Origin: Bacteriovoracaceae bacterium
GTDB taxonomy: Bacteria > Bdellovibrionota > Bacteriovoracia > Bacteriovoracales > Bacteriovoracaceae
DNA: 64,000 nucleotides
Direction of reading: 5' to 3'
Assembly: GCA_018649885.1 (NCBI GenBank)
Contig: JABIHA010000086.1
Location: 62,001 to 126,000, forward strand
Every line of letters begins with the position of its first letter. Position 1 is the stretch's first letter. Under the pieces are notes generated by a model. The model searched no databases, had not been told where the DNA came from, and was given only the letters and a program-made list of their open reading frames with translations. The translations under genes were made by a program, and so were the position numbers. Shown piece after piece: positions 43,657 to 52,556 of the stretch.

Positions 43657-44808
43657 CTACTTTTTAAGCTGTGATTTCTTTATATGGCCTAAACCATAAA
43701 TATACTTTGAGTTGCGTTTATTTATCGCCACTCTTTTTCCGCTATTTCCCTCAATAGTCCAAAATTTATCTTGGGCCTGGTCATAGGCAAGAAACATTCC
43801 TGTATGGTTTTTCTTACCATTGTCATTGGTATCCATCGCTAGCCAATCTGCTCTTTCAGCTTTTTCAACAATAAGTCCATAATCTTGGTAGAAATTTTTT
43901 CCAAAGTAGCGTTTAAGAGCAGAGGTATTAGATTTTTTACCAATTTTTTTCATTCTAGTAGCTGCATTCCAAGAGTAAAACTCAGAGCACCAAGCTTCAT
44001 TATAGGTGGCACCATACTTTGTACCAAAAGGCTGTACACGACTACCTTGACCTACAAGCCCATTTTGTTGATTGGAGTACTCTTTAAAAGCACTTAAAAG
44101 AATTTCGGATCTGGCCTGGTCAACTTTTCCCAAGTCTCCTCTTGTAGTTGTGTAATACCAATTTTTTCCAGCAGGTCTTATTGTCTTTGTTCTTCTGGCA
44201 AGCTGCTTGTGGAATGAGACTCGAGCTCTGTAGACACTATCACTTTGAAGATTTGCAAGACGAAGAGTTACCAGGTGCTCTTCGCCTCTTACTTCTGATT
44301 CAAAGGCGTCAGGGCCAATGAGGATTAGCTCAGATTGGTGTTTTTCGCTCAGACCTAATTTTTGATAAGTGATTTTGGCCGAAATTTTCCCTGCGATTAT
44401 TTGGGCCTTTAGAATTTTGTCATTAATTGCTACAGAGATATTAAATCCATTTTGAGAATTATTAAATCCATTTGTTGAGTACGCATAGCTTGTTTCATCT
44501 TTTTCGCCATTGCAGTTGTCATCTTTTTTGTTAAAGGGAACTTCTGAGCGGTAGGGGTGTATCTCTTTATTTTTGTCATTACAGTCACCCTTACTGATGA
44601 CATATCCTTTTGGACATGAATATCGATTTGCGATGAGAACATTAAATGATTTTGGAATGGCACCTCTAGCGGCGTAACCATCGCCGTCGCGATCAAATGA
44701 TTTGATATTGTAGCATTTAAGATTTTTAGTAAGTGCACTTGCGAAAGTTAAATTTGAGCCAAGTAAAAGTAATAGTAGTACAACACAACTTTGAGTTTTA
44801 ATATCCAC
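43657..44808 (-). CDS. Secreted MopE-type metal-binding protein with CHAP-like domain
   Basis: A 383-residue exported protein starting at GTG 44808 after TTTGGA, with signal peptide VVLLLLLLGSNLTFASA. Near residues 38-107 are two Ca-binding MopE-like motifs (FDRDGDGYAARG, and GDCNDKNKEIHPYRSEVP ending DDNCNGEKDE). The middle (about 120-230) is fibronectin-like beta. The C-terminal part has the outline of a CHAP amidase: Cys in NEAWCSEFYSWN, His in KKNHTGMFLAY, and Glu/Asn in WTIEGNSG. CHAP domains cut peptidoglycan peptides. A calcium-dependent wall hydrolase aimed at prey or self is a reasonable inference. It precedes the trypsin-like gene. Confidence 0.72.
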   Translation of the reverse strand: MDIKTQSCVVLLLLLLGSNLTFASALTKNLKCYNIKSFDRDGDGYAARGAIPKSFNVLIANRYSCPKGYVISKGDCNDKNKEIHPYRSEVPFNKKDDNCNGEKDETSYAYSTNGFNNSQNGFNISVAINDKILKAQIIAGKISAKITYQKLGLSEKHQSELILIGPDAFESEVRGEEHLVTLRLANLQSDSVYRARVSFHKQLARRTKTIRPAGKNWYYTTTRGDLGKVDQARSEILLSAFKEYSNQQNGLVGQGSRVQPFGTKYGATYNEAWCSEFYSWNAATRMKKIGKKSNTSALKRYFGKNFYQDYGLIVEKAERADWLAMDTNDNGKKNHTGMFLAYDQAQDKFWTIEGNSGKRVAINKRNSKYIYGLGHIKKSQLKK

Positions 44809-45009
44809 TCCAAACCCCCTAATGTAGAAAGAAAATCCGGTGGCCCTAGATAACCACAAGTCACTTTCAAAGCCACTTTAATAGCAAAATGGTGTAAGAT
44901 GGGTAAAATAGTTCAAAAGGTGTAAAATTTCTAAACTTTGCTTGCTTTGAAAGGCCAAATTTGGGAAATTACAATCTATAACCTATTATTTTTATGATTG
45001 GAGGAAGAG

Positions 45010-45693
45010 TTGGGCTCAACAATACAAAGGTGTACAGCTGAATTCATAGGCACATTTTTTCTCGTTTTCTTTGGTTGTGGAGCTGCCATTATGTCACAGC
45101 AGACTCCCGCGCTTATTGATCCGGTTGCCATTCCCTTTGTTTTTGGTGGTACCGTTGCCATTATGATCTACGCAGTTGGGCATATTTCTGGAGCTCATTT
45201 TAATCCTGCAGTTACCTTGGCCTTTGTTTTTGCCAAGAAATTTAAAGTATCAATGCTCGGTCCTTATTGGATCTCTCAAATTGCTGGCGCACTTTTAGCT
45301 TCGGCACTTCACTCTTATTTGTGGAAAAGTGGAGTTCATAATTTTGGGATGACGACTTATTCAATTGGTCTGCCAAGTGTCATGATTTTTGAATTCATCT
45401 TAAGCTTTGCACTAATGTTTGTGATCATTAGTGTGGCAACTGATTCAAGGGCCGTTGGCGAGCTTGCAGGACTTGCCATTGGAATGTGTGTGGCCTTATG
45501 TGCTTTTGTTGGAGGTCCTCTAACTGGTGCATCCATGAATCCCGCTAGGTCACTGGCCCCCGCTGTCATTGCCGGAGATCTATCTCAGATTGCTCTATAT
45601 CTAATTGTGCCACTCCTTGGGACCTGCTTTGCGGCCTTCACTTATGAGAAAATTAAATGTCATAATGGGGAAGATTCTAAGGCGTGTTGCTAA
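45010..45693 (+). CDS. Aquaporin (MIP family channel)
   Basis: A 227-residue inner-membrane water channel with six helices and two half-helix NPA motifs: HFNPAVTLAF and SMNPARSLAP. Ser rather than Asp after the second NPAR favours an aquaporin over a glycerol facilitator. I start at TTG 45010 because GGAGG lies at 45000-45004; TTG 44998 would sit against that site. The last 17 bases overlap the 3' end of the convergent subtilase gene. Probably protects against osmotic change on moving between media. Confidence 0.92.
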   Translation: MGSTIQRCTAEFIGTFFLVFFGCGAAIMSQQTPALIDPVAIPFVFGGTVAIMIYAVGHISGAHFNPAVTLAFVFAKKFKVSMLGPYWISQIAGALLASALHSYLWKSGVHNFGMTTYSIGLPSVMIFEFILSFALMFVIISVATDSRAVGELAGLAIGMCVALCAFVGGPLTGASMNPARSLAPAVIAGDLSQIALYLIVPLLGTCFAAFTYEKIKCHNGEDSKACC

Positions 45694-47158
45694 TAGGACA
45701 AATAACATCAAGTCCTTCGATCTGCGCTCTGTAAGCGGTGTCTAGTGCTGCTTCAAGATTGAGAACTCCAGAGCTAACAACCTTATCTCTCATATTCTCT
45801 TGAACCGTAACACTACAAAGGATGATCCTTTTAAGATCTGAAGGAGAGTTATGTGGATAGAGAAAGAGAATCTCGGCGGCTGCATTGGCCACTAGTGGAG
45901 AAGAAAATGATGTACCTGTGAAATGATCTCTTCCACCGGCCTTAACACTCACTTCAACTTCAACTCCAGGAGCTGCTAAATCAACTAATGTGACGCTATA
46001 GTTTGATTTAAAGTGGCTAGTATCGTTGTCTTCAGTTATTAAGTATTGGTCTAACCATATGCCATCATTACCTACAGCAGCTACTGTAATCAAATTATCG
46101 TATTGCAGTGATGCCGGGTAAAAAGGAGCATTATTTATATCGACTCCTTCATTTCCCGCTGATACCACAAATAAAATATCAGGATATTTCTCGATAATTT
46201 GAATAAAGTGTTCACGGTAAGTTTCTTCTCGATAGCCACTACTTATATTGATAACTTTGACATCATGTTCATTAAAAAATTCAAAAATTTCTAGATTGTA
46301 GCTTTTATGAATTTCTTCAGGACCTTCCATAACATAGGTCTTGGCTGGATATATTAGAGTATGATCACCTTTGCCGAGTACGCTGGATACAGCGGTCCCA
46401 TGTTCAATAATTACTGCAGAAAAACCATCAAACCTTATGCCCCAATCGTAGGGAAGATTATTCCCATCTGTGGTATCGAGACCAATTAGTTGCTGATTAT
46501 CATCTCTTGCAAATTTGTAGGCAATATCGTGATGATTGTAATTGACTCCAATATCAAATACTCCCACTTTGACTCTATCATTAGGAGTAGAGCTGTTAAT
46601 TTGTTCCAACTCTTCTTCAGTATATATTTCTTCTAAGGGGAGGAGCTCTACTTGGTACTCAAGGAAGTGCTTTGTCTTACCTATGGTGGCATTTACGTAA
46701 TATTTCATTTCAGTAGTGAAGATGTCTTGGTAGTGAATGTGTTCGACTGAAAATAGTTTTTTATTTTTAAGACGAATTTTAGATTCATTTTTTTTCTTTA
46801 ATGCTCTTATACTGAAGGAGATATCATCTTCATCAACAGTGCTGCTTGCTTTGAATTGAAAAGTAATGCCATGATCTTCCCAGCTAATTCTACCAAAATC
46901 CTCTTTAGATGATTCCTCAATTTCTACATCAAAACTTTCATCTAGTAATGGAACACAGTTTGTTGTGAGAAAAGACGTCATAGAGCCTTTTTGGTAATGA
47001 TCTTGGTAATTTTTAACACACGAAAAAATGGGGTATTGAGAAATGACAGCTTCAAGATATATTTCAAGATCAGCTTCACTTGTAGGACTCTCTTGCGCCT
47101 GAATACTTGCGCTAAAGATCAGTGTGAAAATGAAAATACTGAGTATTGTTTGTTTCAT
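45677..47158 (-). CDS. Subtilisin-like (S8) serine protease, secreted
   Basis: A 493-residue protease with signal peptide (LSIFIFTLIFSASIQA). The catalytic residues are Asp in VGVFDIGVNYNHHD, His in IEHGTAVSSVLG, Asn in VVSAGNEGVD and Ser in GTSFSSPLVA. Residues about 22-190 form a long pro-region typical of autoprocessing subtilases. It probably degrades prey proteins or a cell-surface target. It is the third secreted protease gene in this stretch. ATG 47158; the 234-base upstream gap is shared with the MerR gene promoter. Confidence 0.93.
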   Translation of the reverse strand: MKQTILSIFIFTLIFSASIQAQESPTSEADLEIYLEAVISQYPIFSCVKNYQDHYQKGSMTSFLTTNCVPLLDESFDVEIEESSKEDFGRISWEDHGITFQFKASSTVDEDDISFSIRALKKKNESKIRLKNKKLFSVEHIHYQDIFTTEMKYYVNATIGKTKHFLEYQVELLPLEEIYTEEELEQINSSTPNDRVKVGVFDIGVNYNHHDIAYKFARDDNQQLIGLDTTDGNNLPYDWGIRFDGFSAVIIEHGTAVSSVLGKGDHTLIYPAKTYVMEGPEEIHKSYNLEIFEFFNEHDVKVINISSGYREETYREHFIQIIEKYPDILFVVSAGNEGVDINNAPFYPASLQYDNLITVAAVGNDGIWLDQYLITEDNDTSHFKSNYSVTLVDLAAPGVEVEVSVKAGGRDHFTGTSFSSPLVANAAAEILFLYPHNSPSDLKRIILCSVTVQENMRDKVVSSGVLNLEAALDTAYRAQIEGLDVICPISNTP

Positions 47159-47323
47159 ATAATTTTATTATGAAGCAACCAGTGGAAAACATGAGATTGA
47201 TTGTAAAATTAACCACCGTGGCCATATTTTAGGCAGTTAAAAAAGTCGTAATTATAAGCATTTAGCGCAATGCCCCCTCAAAAAGATATTTTTAATTTAA
47301 TGAGATAAATCGCAGCAGTGAGC

Positions 47324-47353
47324 TTTACGTTTACGTTAACTTCCAGTTAAAAT
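47324..47353 (+). promoter_or_regulatory. Promoter with MerR/LiuR-type palindrome for the acyl-CoA operon
   Basis: A near-palindrome TTTACGTTTACGTTAA (47324-47339, 12 of 16 positions symmetric) overlaps a plausible -35 (TTTACG at 47324). An 18-base spacer then leads to a -10 TAAAAT at 47348-47353. The MerR-family gene begins 40 bases further on. The repeated ACGT halves resemble operators reported for LiuR in leucine-degradation operons, so autoregulation by the neighbouring MerR protein is likely. Confidence 0.6.
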
Positions 47354-47392
47354 TTTAGCTCTACAATGGTTTTACATTTTGGGGGGTGAATA

Positions 47393-47806
47393 TTGGAAGA
47401 AGGAACTTTCAGTATTTCCGAGTTAGCTAGTCAGTTTAATATTACTACTCGTACTATCAGATACTACGAAGAGAAGGGTCTTCTTGATCCTACTCGCAGT
47501 GATACCAATTATAGAATCTATACATCAAGCGACAAAACAAGATTGCGCCTCATTGTAAGAGGAAAAAGGTTTGGTTTAAGCCTTGAAGAGATTTCTCAAA
47601 TCTTAGGTCCGTCAGAGTTTGAAAATTCAGAAGTTGAGCAATTAAAAGCGGCCATTGAATATGGTGAGAAATATTTAGTACGTATGAGAGACAATATTAA
47701 CGAGCTGAGAGCTCTTGAAGCTGATCTTATTAAGTACGGGCTAGGGTGCGTTGAACGTCTTAGTCAGTTGGGTGAAAAAACAGAATTTAAGGCACTCATC
47801 CATTAA
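47393..47806 (+). CDS. MerR-family transcriptional regulator (LiuR-like)
   Basis: A 137-residue regulator. Residues about 5-72 are the MerR winged helix (FSISELASQFNITTRTIRYY, EEKGLLDPTRSDTNYRIY), and the rest is the coiled-coil dimer helix without metal-binding cysteine clusters. First gene of the acyl-CoA carboxylase operon, as liuR is in leucine/isovalerate regulons. It starts at TTG 47393 after GGGGGGTG. It likely represses the operon through the palindrome at 47324 and responds to a branched acyl-CoA; both are inference. Confidence 0.82.
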   Translation: MEEGTFSISELASQFNITTRTIRYYEEKGLLDPTRSDTNYRIYTSSDKTRLRLIVRGKRFGLSLEEISQILGPSEFENSEVEQLKAAIEYGEKYLVRMRDNINELRALEADLIKYGLGCVERLSQLGEKTEFKALIH

Positions 47807-47821
47807 GGGTGGGGGGGGAAA

Positions 47822-49426
47822 ATGAAAGTTATAGAGAGTCAATTTAATCTAAGTGCACCCAGTACTGTGGAAAACTATCAAAAGATGATGGCCTTGTGTG
47901 ACCAGTTAGCAGGAGAGCTAGAGAAGTCTCGCTACGAAGGTCCTGAAAAATATGTCACTAGACATCGTGATCGCGGAAAGCTACTTGCCAGACAAAGGGT
48001 CCAGCTTCTTTTGGACCGTGGCTCTCCCTTTTTGGAGTTAATGCCACTAGCTGGTTGGGGCAGAGATGATGTCAGTGTTGGAGGCTCATTAGTTATTGGA
48101 ATGGGGATGGTTAAAGGCGTACTGTGTATGGTCAATGCCAATATTCCCACAGTAAAAGGTGGGGCCCTCAATGAAGTAAGCGTTCAGAAATCTCGCAGAA
48201 TGGATGAGATTGCTCTGGAAAATCGAATTCCCGTTATTTATCTCACTGAATCCGCTGGTGCTGACCTCAATCACCAGGCCCAAATTTTTAACTACGGTGG
48301 AAGGGCCTTTAGGGAGATTACAAGAAGATCAAAAAAAGGTATTCCCAGTATCACCATTGTTTTTGGCAGCTCTACTGCTGGAGGAGCTTATATCCCCGGC
48401 ATGTCTGATTACGTAGTTATGGTTAAAGAACAGGCCAAGACTTATTTGGCGGGTCCACCTCTTGTAAAGATGGCACTTGGTGAAGATGTTGACGATGAAA
48501 CTCTTGGTGGTGCGAGTATGCACGCTAAAACCTCGGGTCTTGCTGATTATATAGCAGATGATGAAAAGCATGCCCTATGTATCGCAAGAGATATTGTTTC
48601 CAATCTCAACTTAAAAATAAGTAGAAATACTCATGAGTTTGAAGAGCCTCGTTACCCAGCAGAAGATTTACTAAGCATTGTCTCAAGTGATGTTAAAATT
48701 CCATTTGATCCTAGAGAAGTTATCGCCAGGCTTGTGGACGATTCAAAATTTTCTGAATTTAAACCGCTTTACGGTGAAACTCTTATTACAGGTTTTGCTA
48801 AAATTTATGGCCATCAAGTTGGCATATTAACAAATAGTGGAGTGATATTTTCAGAATCATCTAATAAAGCAGCTCATTTTATCCAGCTTTGTAATAAACA
48901 AGGCACGCCTTTATTATTTCTTCAAAATATTACGGGCTTTATGGTGGGAAAAGACGCCGAGTCTGGAGGCATTATAAAAAATGGTGCCAAACTTATTAAT
49001 GCCGTAAGTAATGCAGAGGTTCCAGCTATCACTATATTAATGGGTAGCTCTTACGGTGCCGGCAATTACGGCATGTGTGGAAGGGCCTACGACCCTAGAT
49101 TTTTATTTTCTTGGCCCAACTCCAAATTAGCAGTGATGGGTGCCGAGCAACTGACCGGTGTGATGGAGATTATCCAAGAACAAAAATCCAAAGGGCAGGG
49201 AGTAAGCGTTAAAGGCCTTCTTGATAAAGGTAAAATGAAGCTTATCAAAGAAGGGCTTAGGAAAAAAATTGAACAAGAGTCCAGTGCCTATTACGGCAGT
49301 TCTCGAGTATGGGATGATGGGATTATAGATCCAAGAGACACCAGAAAAGTCTTGTCCCTCTGCCTTACAGCAATAAATCAAATTCCCCAGACTCACGAAG
49401 GTGAGTGGGGTGTTTTTAGGATGTAG
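47822..49426 (+). CDS. Acyl-CoA carboxylase beta subunit (methylcrotonyl/geranyl-CoA type)
   Basis: A 534-residue carboxyltransferase that moves CO2 from biotin to an acyl-CoA. Both crotonase-like halves are present, with oxyanion glycine stretches FGSSTAGGAYIPG and MGSSYGAGNYGMCG. The motif MCGRAYDPRFLFSWPNSK is typical of MccB/LiuB and AtuC-type beta subunits, and length fits MccB. It precedes the biotin-carrying subunit by 3 bases. Substrate choice between methylcrotonyl-CoA (leucine) and geranyl-CoA (terpenoid) cannot be settled from sequence. A run of eight G precedes its ATG. Confidence 0.9.
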   Translation: MKVIESQFNLSAPSTVENYQKMMALCDQLAGELEKSRYEGPEKYVTRHRDRGKLLARQRVQLLLDRGSPFLELMPLAGWGRDDVSVGGSLVIGMGMVKGVLCMVNANIPTVKGGALNEVSVQKSRRMDEIALENRIPVIYLTESAGADLNHQAQIFNYGGRAFREITRRSKKGIPSITIVFGSSTAGGAYIPGMSDYVVMVKEQAKTYLAGPPLVKMALGEDVDDETLGGASMHAKTSGLADYIADDEKHALCIARDIVSNLNLKISRNTHEFEEPRYPAEDLLSIVSSDVKIPFDPREVIARLVDDSKFSEFKPLYGETLITGFAKIYGHQVGILTNSGVIFSESSNKAAHFIQLCNKQGTPLLFLQNITGFMVGKDAESGGIIKNGAKLINAVSNAEVPAITILMGSSYGAGNYGMCGRAYDPRFLFSWPNSKLAVMGAEQLTGVMEIIQEQKSKGQGVSVKGLLDKGKMKLIKEGLRKKIEQESSAYYGSSRVWDDGIIDPRDTRKVLSLCLTAINQIPQTHEGEWGVFRM

Positions 49427-49429
49427 ACC

Positions 49430-51412
49430 ATGAAAAAAGCTATTACAAAAATTTTAATCGCTAACCGCGGAGAAATTGCTGTTAGGATTTCAAAGACCTG
49501 TCGCAAAATGGGAATTCAAGTTGTCTGTGTCTATTCAGATGCCGATCGAAATGGGCTACATGTGAGCTTTGCTGACGAAGCCTACTATATTGGAAATTCT
49601 CCCAGTGCAGAATCCTATTTGCTTGGAGATAAAATTATAGAAGTGGCCAAGAGTTGTGGTGCTGATGCCATTCATCCAGGATATGGATTTTTAGCAGAAA
49701 ATTCAGAATTTTCAAAAATGTGCGAGAGCGCAGGAATAGTATTTATTGGGCCTACACCTGATTCGATTTTAAAAATGGGTTTGAAAAACCAGGCCAAAGA
49801 AATTGCCATCAAATCAGATGTTCCAACCATCCCAGGGTATAACGGCGAAGACCAATCAATTTCCACTTTTAAGAGTCGTGCAAGCGAGCTAGGACTTCCG
49901 GTTCTTCTCAAGGCCTCTGCTGGTGGAGGTGGCAAGGGAATGGTGATCGTGAGTGATATGAAGGATTTTGAGGCATCCTATGATCGTGCGAAAAGAGAAT
50001 CTCAGAAATCCTTTGGTAATGACCACTTAATGCTAGAGCGCTACTTTCCATCATGTAAGCATATTGAGGTACAAGTTTTTGGAGATGGTAATGGAACGGT
50101 AATCCATTTATTTGAAAGAGAGTGCTCTCTTCAAAGAAGGCACCAAAAGATCATTGAAGAAGCACCAAGTCCTTCAATTGATCAGGATGTACGTAGTAAA
50201 ATTTGTCAGGCGGCCGTGCGTTTAGCAGAGTCTGTAAATTACAAAGGTGCAGGAACCGTTGAGTTTATCTATGACTCTAGCACAAAGGAATTCTATTTTC
50301 TTGAAATGAATACTAGGCTTCAGGTAGAGCATCCTGTCACAGAAGAAATTACAGGTCTGGATCTTGTTCAGATGCAAATTGAAGTGGCCTCAGGAGATGG
50401 ACTTTCAGTTGAACAAGTTGATGTGCAAATGAATGGGCACTCTATTGAATGCAGAGTTTATACTGAAGATGTGGCAGGAGGATTTCTTCCAGGTGCCGGC
50501 CGTGTTATTCACTTTTCAGTTGATAGTGGAAGTGATTGTCGTGTAGATAGCGCGATTAGAGAAAATGATGATGTCACAATTTTCTACGATCCAATGGTGG
50601 CCAAACTCATTACCCATGGTGGCTCAAGGCATGTTGCTATCAATAAAATGCTTGGCAGTCTTAGAAAAACTGTATTTTGGGGGCCGAAGAATAATCTTAA
50701 ACTTCTGGCCGAACTTCTAAAAAGTGATCAGTACGTTGATGGAAGTTTTAATACTAATTTTGTAGAGCAAAATATTGAATCATTGATATCCAAAACCAGC
50801 TCCAAAAATGAGTTTCTTGCACTCGCTTGGACCATTTATCACTTCAATAAATTGGATGGAAATATTCCCTGGGGATTTCAAAATAATCCAGGGAACTCGC
50901 TCTGCGAAGAATTTAATTTTGATGGTGACGCCGTAAGTATCGCTTACGAGGTGACAAGAGATAGAAAGCTGGTATTTAAAAACCAGACTGTAGAATTGAT
51001 TGAGATCACATCAGCTGGTAGTGACCACGGAGAAGTGGCCTTTGGGTTAGATGGGGCAAGGCATCGATTCTTTGTCGGAGAAAAGGCCACTGCAGGAGAA
51101 TTTGATTATGAGATCTATGTTTCAAACTACTGTGGTGAATCAGCTCAGTTTCACGTTTTAAATAAAACACCTTCTCCTGAATTGAAAATTAAAGAAGGTG
51201 ATTATGCTTCTCCAATGCCCGGGAAAATTGTCAAAGTCTTTGTTAAACCAGGTCAAAGTGTGTCTGAAGGCGAGAGACTGGTAATTTTAGAAGCGATGAA
51301 AATGGAAAATGAAATTAGGGCCTATAAAGAAGGAATTGTATCAAGTGTGCTAGTTGCTCCTGGAGAGCAGGTGGACTCAGGAAAAATACTCATTCAAATG
51401 AGGGGGGAATAA
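49430..51412 (+). CDS. Acyl-CoA carboxylase alpha subunit (biotin carboxylase + BCCP)
   Basis: A 660-residue subunit with biotin carboxylase (residues about 5-450: LIANRGEIAVRI, ATP grasp loop ASAGGGGKGMV, FLEMNTRLQVEHPVTE), a linking BT-like region, and a C-terminal biotinyl domain with the attachment Lys in EAMKMENE near residue 620. It carboxylates its own biotin with ATP and bicarbonate and delivers it to the beta subunit just upstream. All catalytic motifs look intact. Product assignment follows the beta subunit (methylcrotonyl- or geranyl-CoA type). Confidence 0.93.
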   Translation: MKKAITKILIANRGEIAVRISKTCRKMGIQVVCVYSDADRNGLHVSFADEAYYIGNSPSAESYLLGDKIIEVAKSCGADAIHPGYGFLAENSEFSKMCESAGIVFIGPTPDSILKMGLKNQAKEIAIKSDVPTIPGYNGEDQSISTFKSRASELGLPVLLKASAGGGGKGMVIVSDMKDFEASYDRAKRESQKSFGNDHLMLERYFPSCKHIEVQVFGDGNGTVIHLFERECSLQRRHQKIIEEAPSPSIDQDVRSKICQAAVRLAESVNYKGAGTVEFIYDSSTKEFYFLEMNTRLQVEHPVTEEITGLDLVQMQIEVASGDGLSVEQVDVQMNGHSIECRVYTEDVAGGFLPGAGRVIHFSVDSGSDCRVDSAIRENDDVTIFYDPMVAKLITHGGSRHVAINKMLGSLRKTVFWGPKNNLKLLAELLKSDQYVDGSFNTNFVEQNIESLISKTSSKNEFLALAWTIYHFNKLDGNIPWGFQNNPGNSLCEEFNFDGDAVSIAYEVTRDRKLVFKNQTVELIEITSAGSDHGEVAFGLDGARHRFFVGEKATAGEFDYEIYVSNYCGESAQFHVLNKTPSPELKIKEGDYASPMPGKIVKVFVKPGQSVSEGERLVILEAMKMENEIRAYKEGIVSSVLVAPGEQVDSGKILIQMRGE

Positions 51413-51413
51413 T

Positions 51414-52556
51414 ATGTTAGGACTTACTGAAGAGCATAAGATTTTTAAAAAGACGGTTGCTGATTTTGTGAAAAATGAAATTAGACCTTATGTAGAAACA
51501 TGGGAAGAGGAGGGGAAAACTCCAAGATCTCTGTGGAAAAAATGTGGAGAATTGGGATTTCTTGGGATTAATTATCCTGAAGAGTATGGTGGTATGAATG
51601 CCGATTACAATTTCACAGTCATTTTCCATCAAGAGATGGGAAAGTGTGATTCCTGTGGAACTGCTCTGGGAATTTCTGTTCAAACAGATATGGCAACACC
51701 TGCACTCGTTAAGCACGGCAATGAATTTTTAAAAGAAACTTATTTAAAACCGGCGATCTCAGGAGATATGATTTGCTCAATTGCAGTATCAGAGCCAGAT
51801 CACGGATCTGATGTGGCGGCCATTGAAACCAGAGCGAGAAAAGAAGGGGCTGACTGGATTATCAATGGTGCCAAAACATTCATTACTAATGGTACACAAG
51901 CTGATTGGATAACTCTTTTAGCTAGAACGAGTGATGCCCCAGGGTATCAAGGTTTATCTCTATTTGTAGTTCCAACAAATATTCCTGGATACTCTACGGG
52001 AAGAGTTTTGAAAAAAACTTGTTACAACTCTTCAGATACAGCAGAAATTATTTTTGAAGACGTCAGAGTTTCTGAAGATCATTTAATTGGAAAAGAGGGC
52101 ATGGGCTTTGTTTATCAAATGGAGCAATTTCAAAAAGAAAGACTTGCTGGATGTGTGCTCGCTCTCGGTGCTATGAAGAGATGTTATGAGTTAACTAAAA
52201 GATATATCACTGAAAGAAAGGCCTTTGGAAAACCACTTTTTAAATTGCAAACAATTTCACATAAAATGGCCCAAATGATTTCAGAGATTAAATTGATTGA
52301 AAATTCTGTTTTTGCCTGTGCCATGAAGGCCAATGCGGGAATAGATTTTACCAAAGATGTCTCGATGCTAAAGCTGATTACTGCCCAATCACAAATGAGA
52401 GTGATGGAAGAGTGTGTTCAGATTCACGGAGGTTGGGGTCTTATGCATGAATATCCTGTGGCCCGTTATTTTAGAGATGCTAAGCTCACCGGAATTGGTG
52501 GTGGTACTAATGAAATTATGAAAGAAATCATAGCCAAAATGGAGGGGTTAGAATGA
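51414..52556 (+). CDS. Acyl-CoA dehydrogenase, isovaleryl/long-chain type
   Basis: A 380-residue FAD enzyme forming the 2,3-double bond. Signatures: FAD-binding ISVSEPDHGSD-like stretch (SIAVSEPDHGSD) and the C-terminal QIHGGWGLMHEYPVARYFRD. At the usual catalytic Glu near the C terminus it has IGGGTNEIM, so the base is not there. Instead Glu in FQKERLAGC matches the alternative catalytic Glu of isovaleryl-CoA and long-chain dehydrogenases. It follows the alpha subunit by 1 base and overlaps the BKACE gene start by 4. Step one of the branched-chain route. Confidence 0.9.
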   Translation: MLGLTEEHKIFKKTVADFVKNEIRPYVETWEEEGKTPRSLWKKCGELGFLGINYPEEYGGMNADYNFTVIFHQEMGKCDSCGTALGISVQTDMATPALVKHGNEFLKETYLKPAISGDMICSIAVSEPDHGSDVAAIETRARKEGADWIINGAKTFITNGTQADWITLLARTSDAPGYQGLSLFVVPTNIPGYSTGRVLKKTCYNSSDTAEIIFEDVRVSEDHLIGKEGMGFVYQMEQFQKERLAGCVLALGAMKRCYELTKRYITERKAFGKPLFKLQTISHKMAQMISEIKLIENSVFACAMKANAGIDFTKDVSMLKLITAQSQMRVMEECVQIHGGWGLMHEYPVARYFRDAKLTGIGGGTNEIMKEIIAKMEGLE

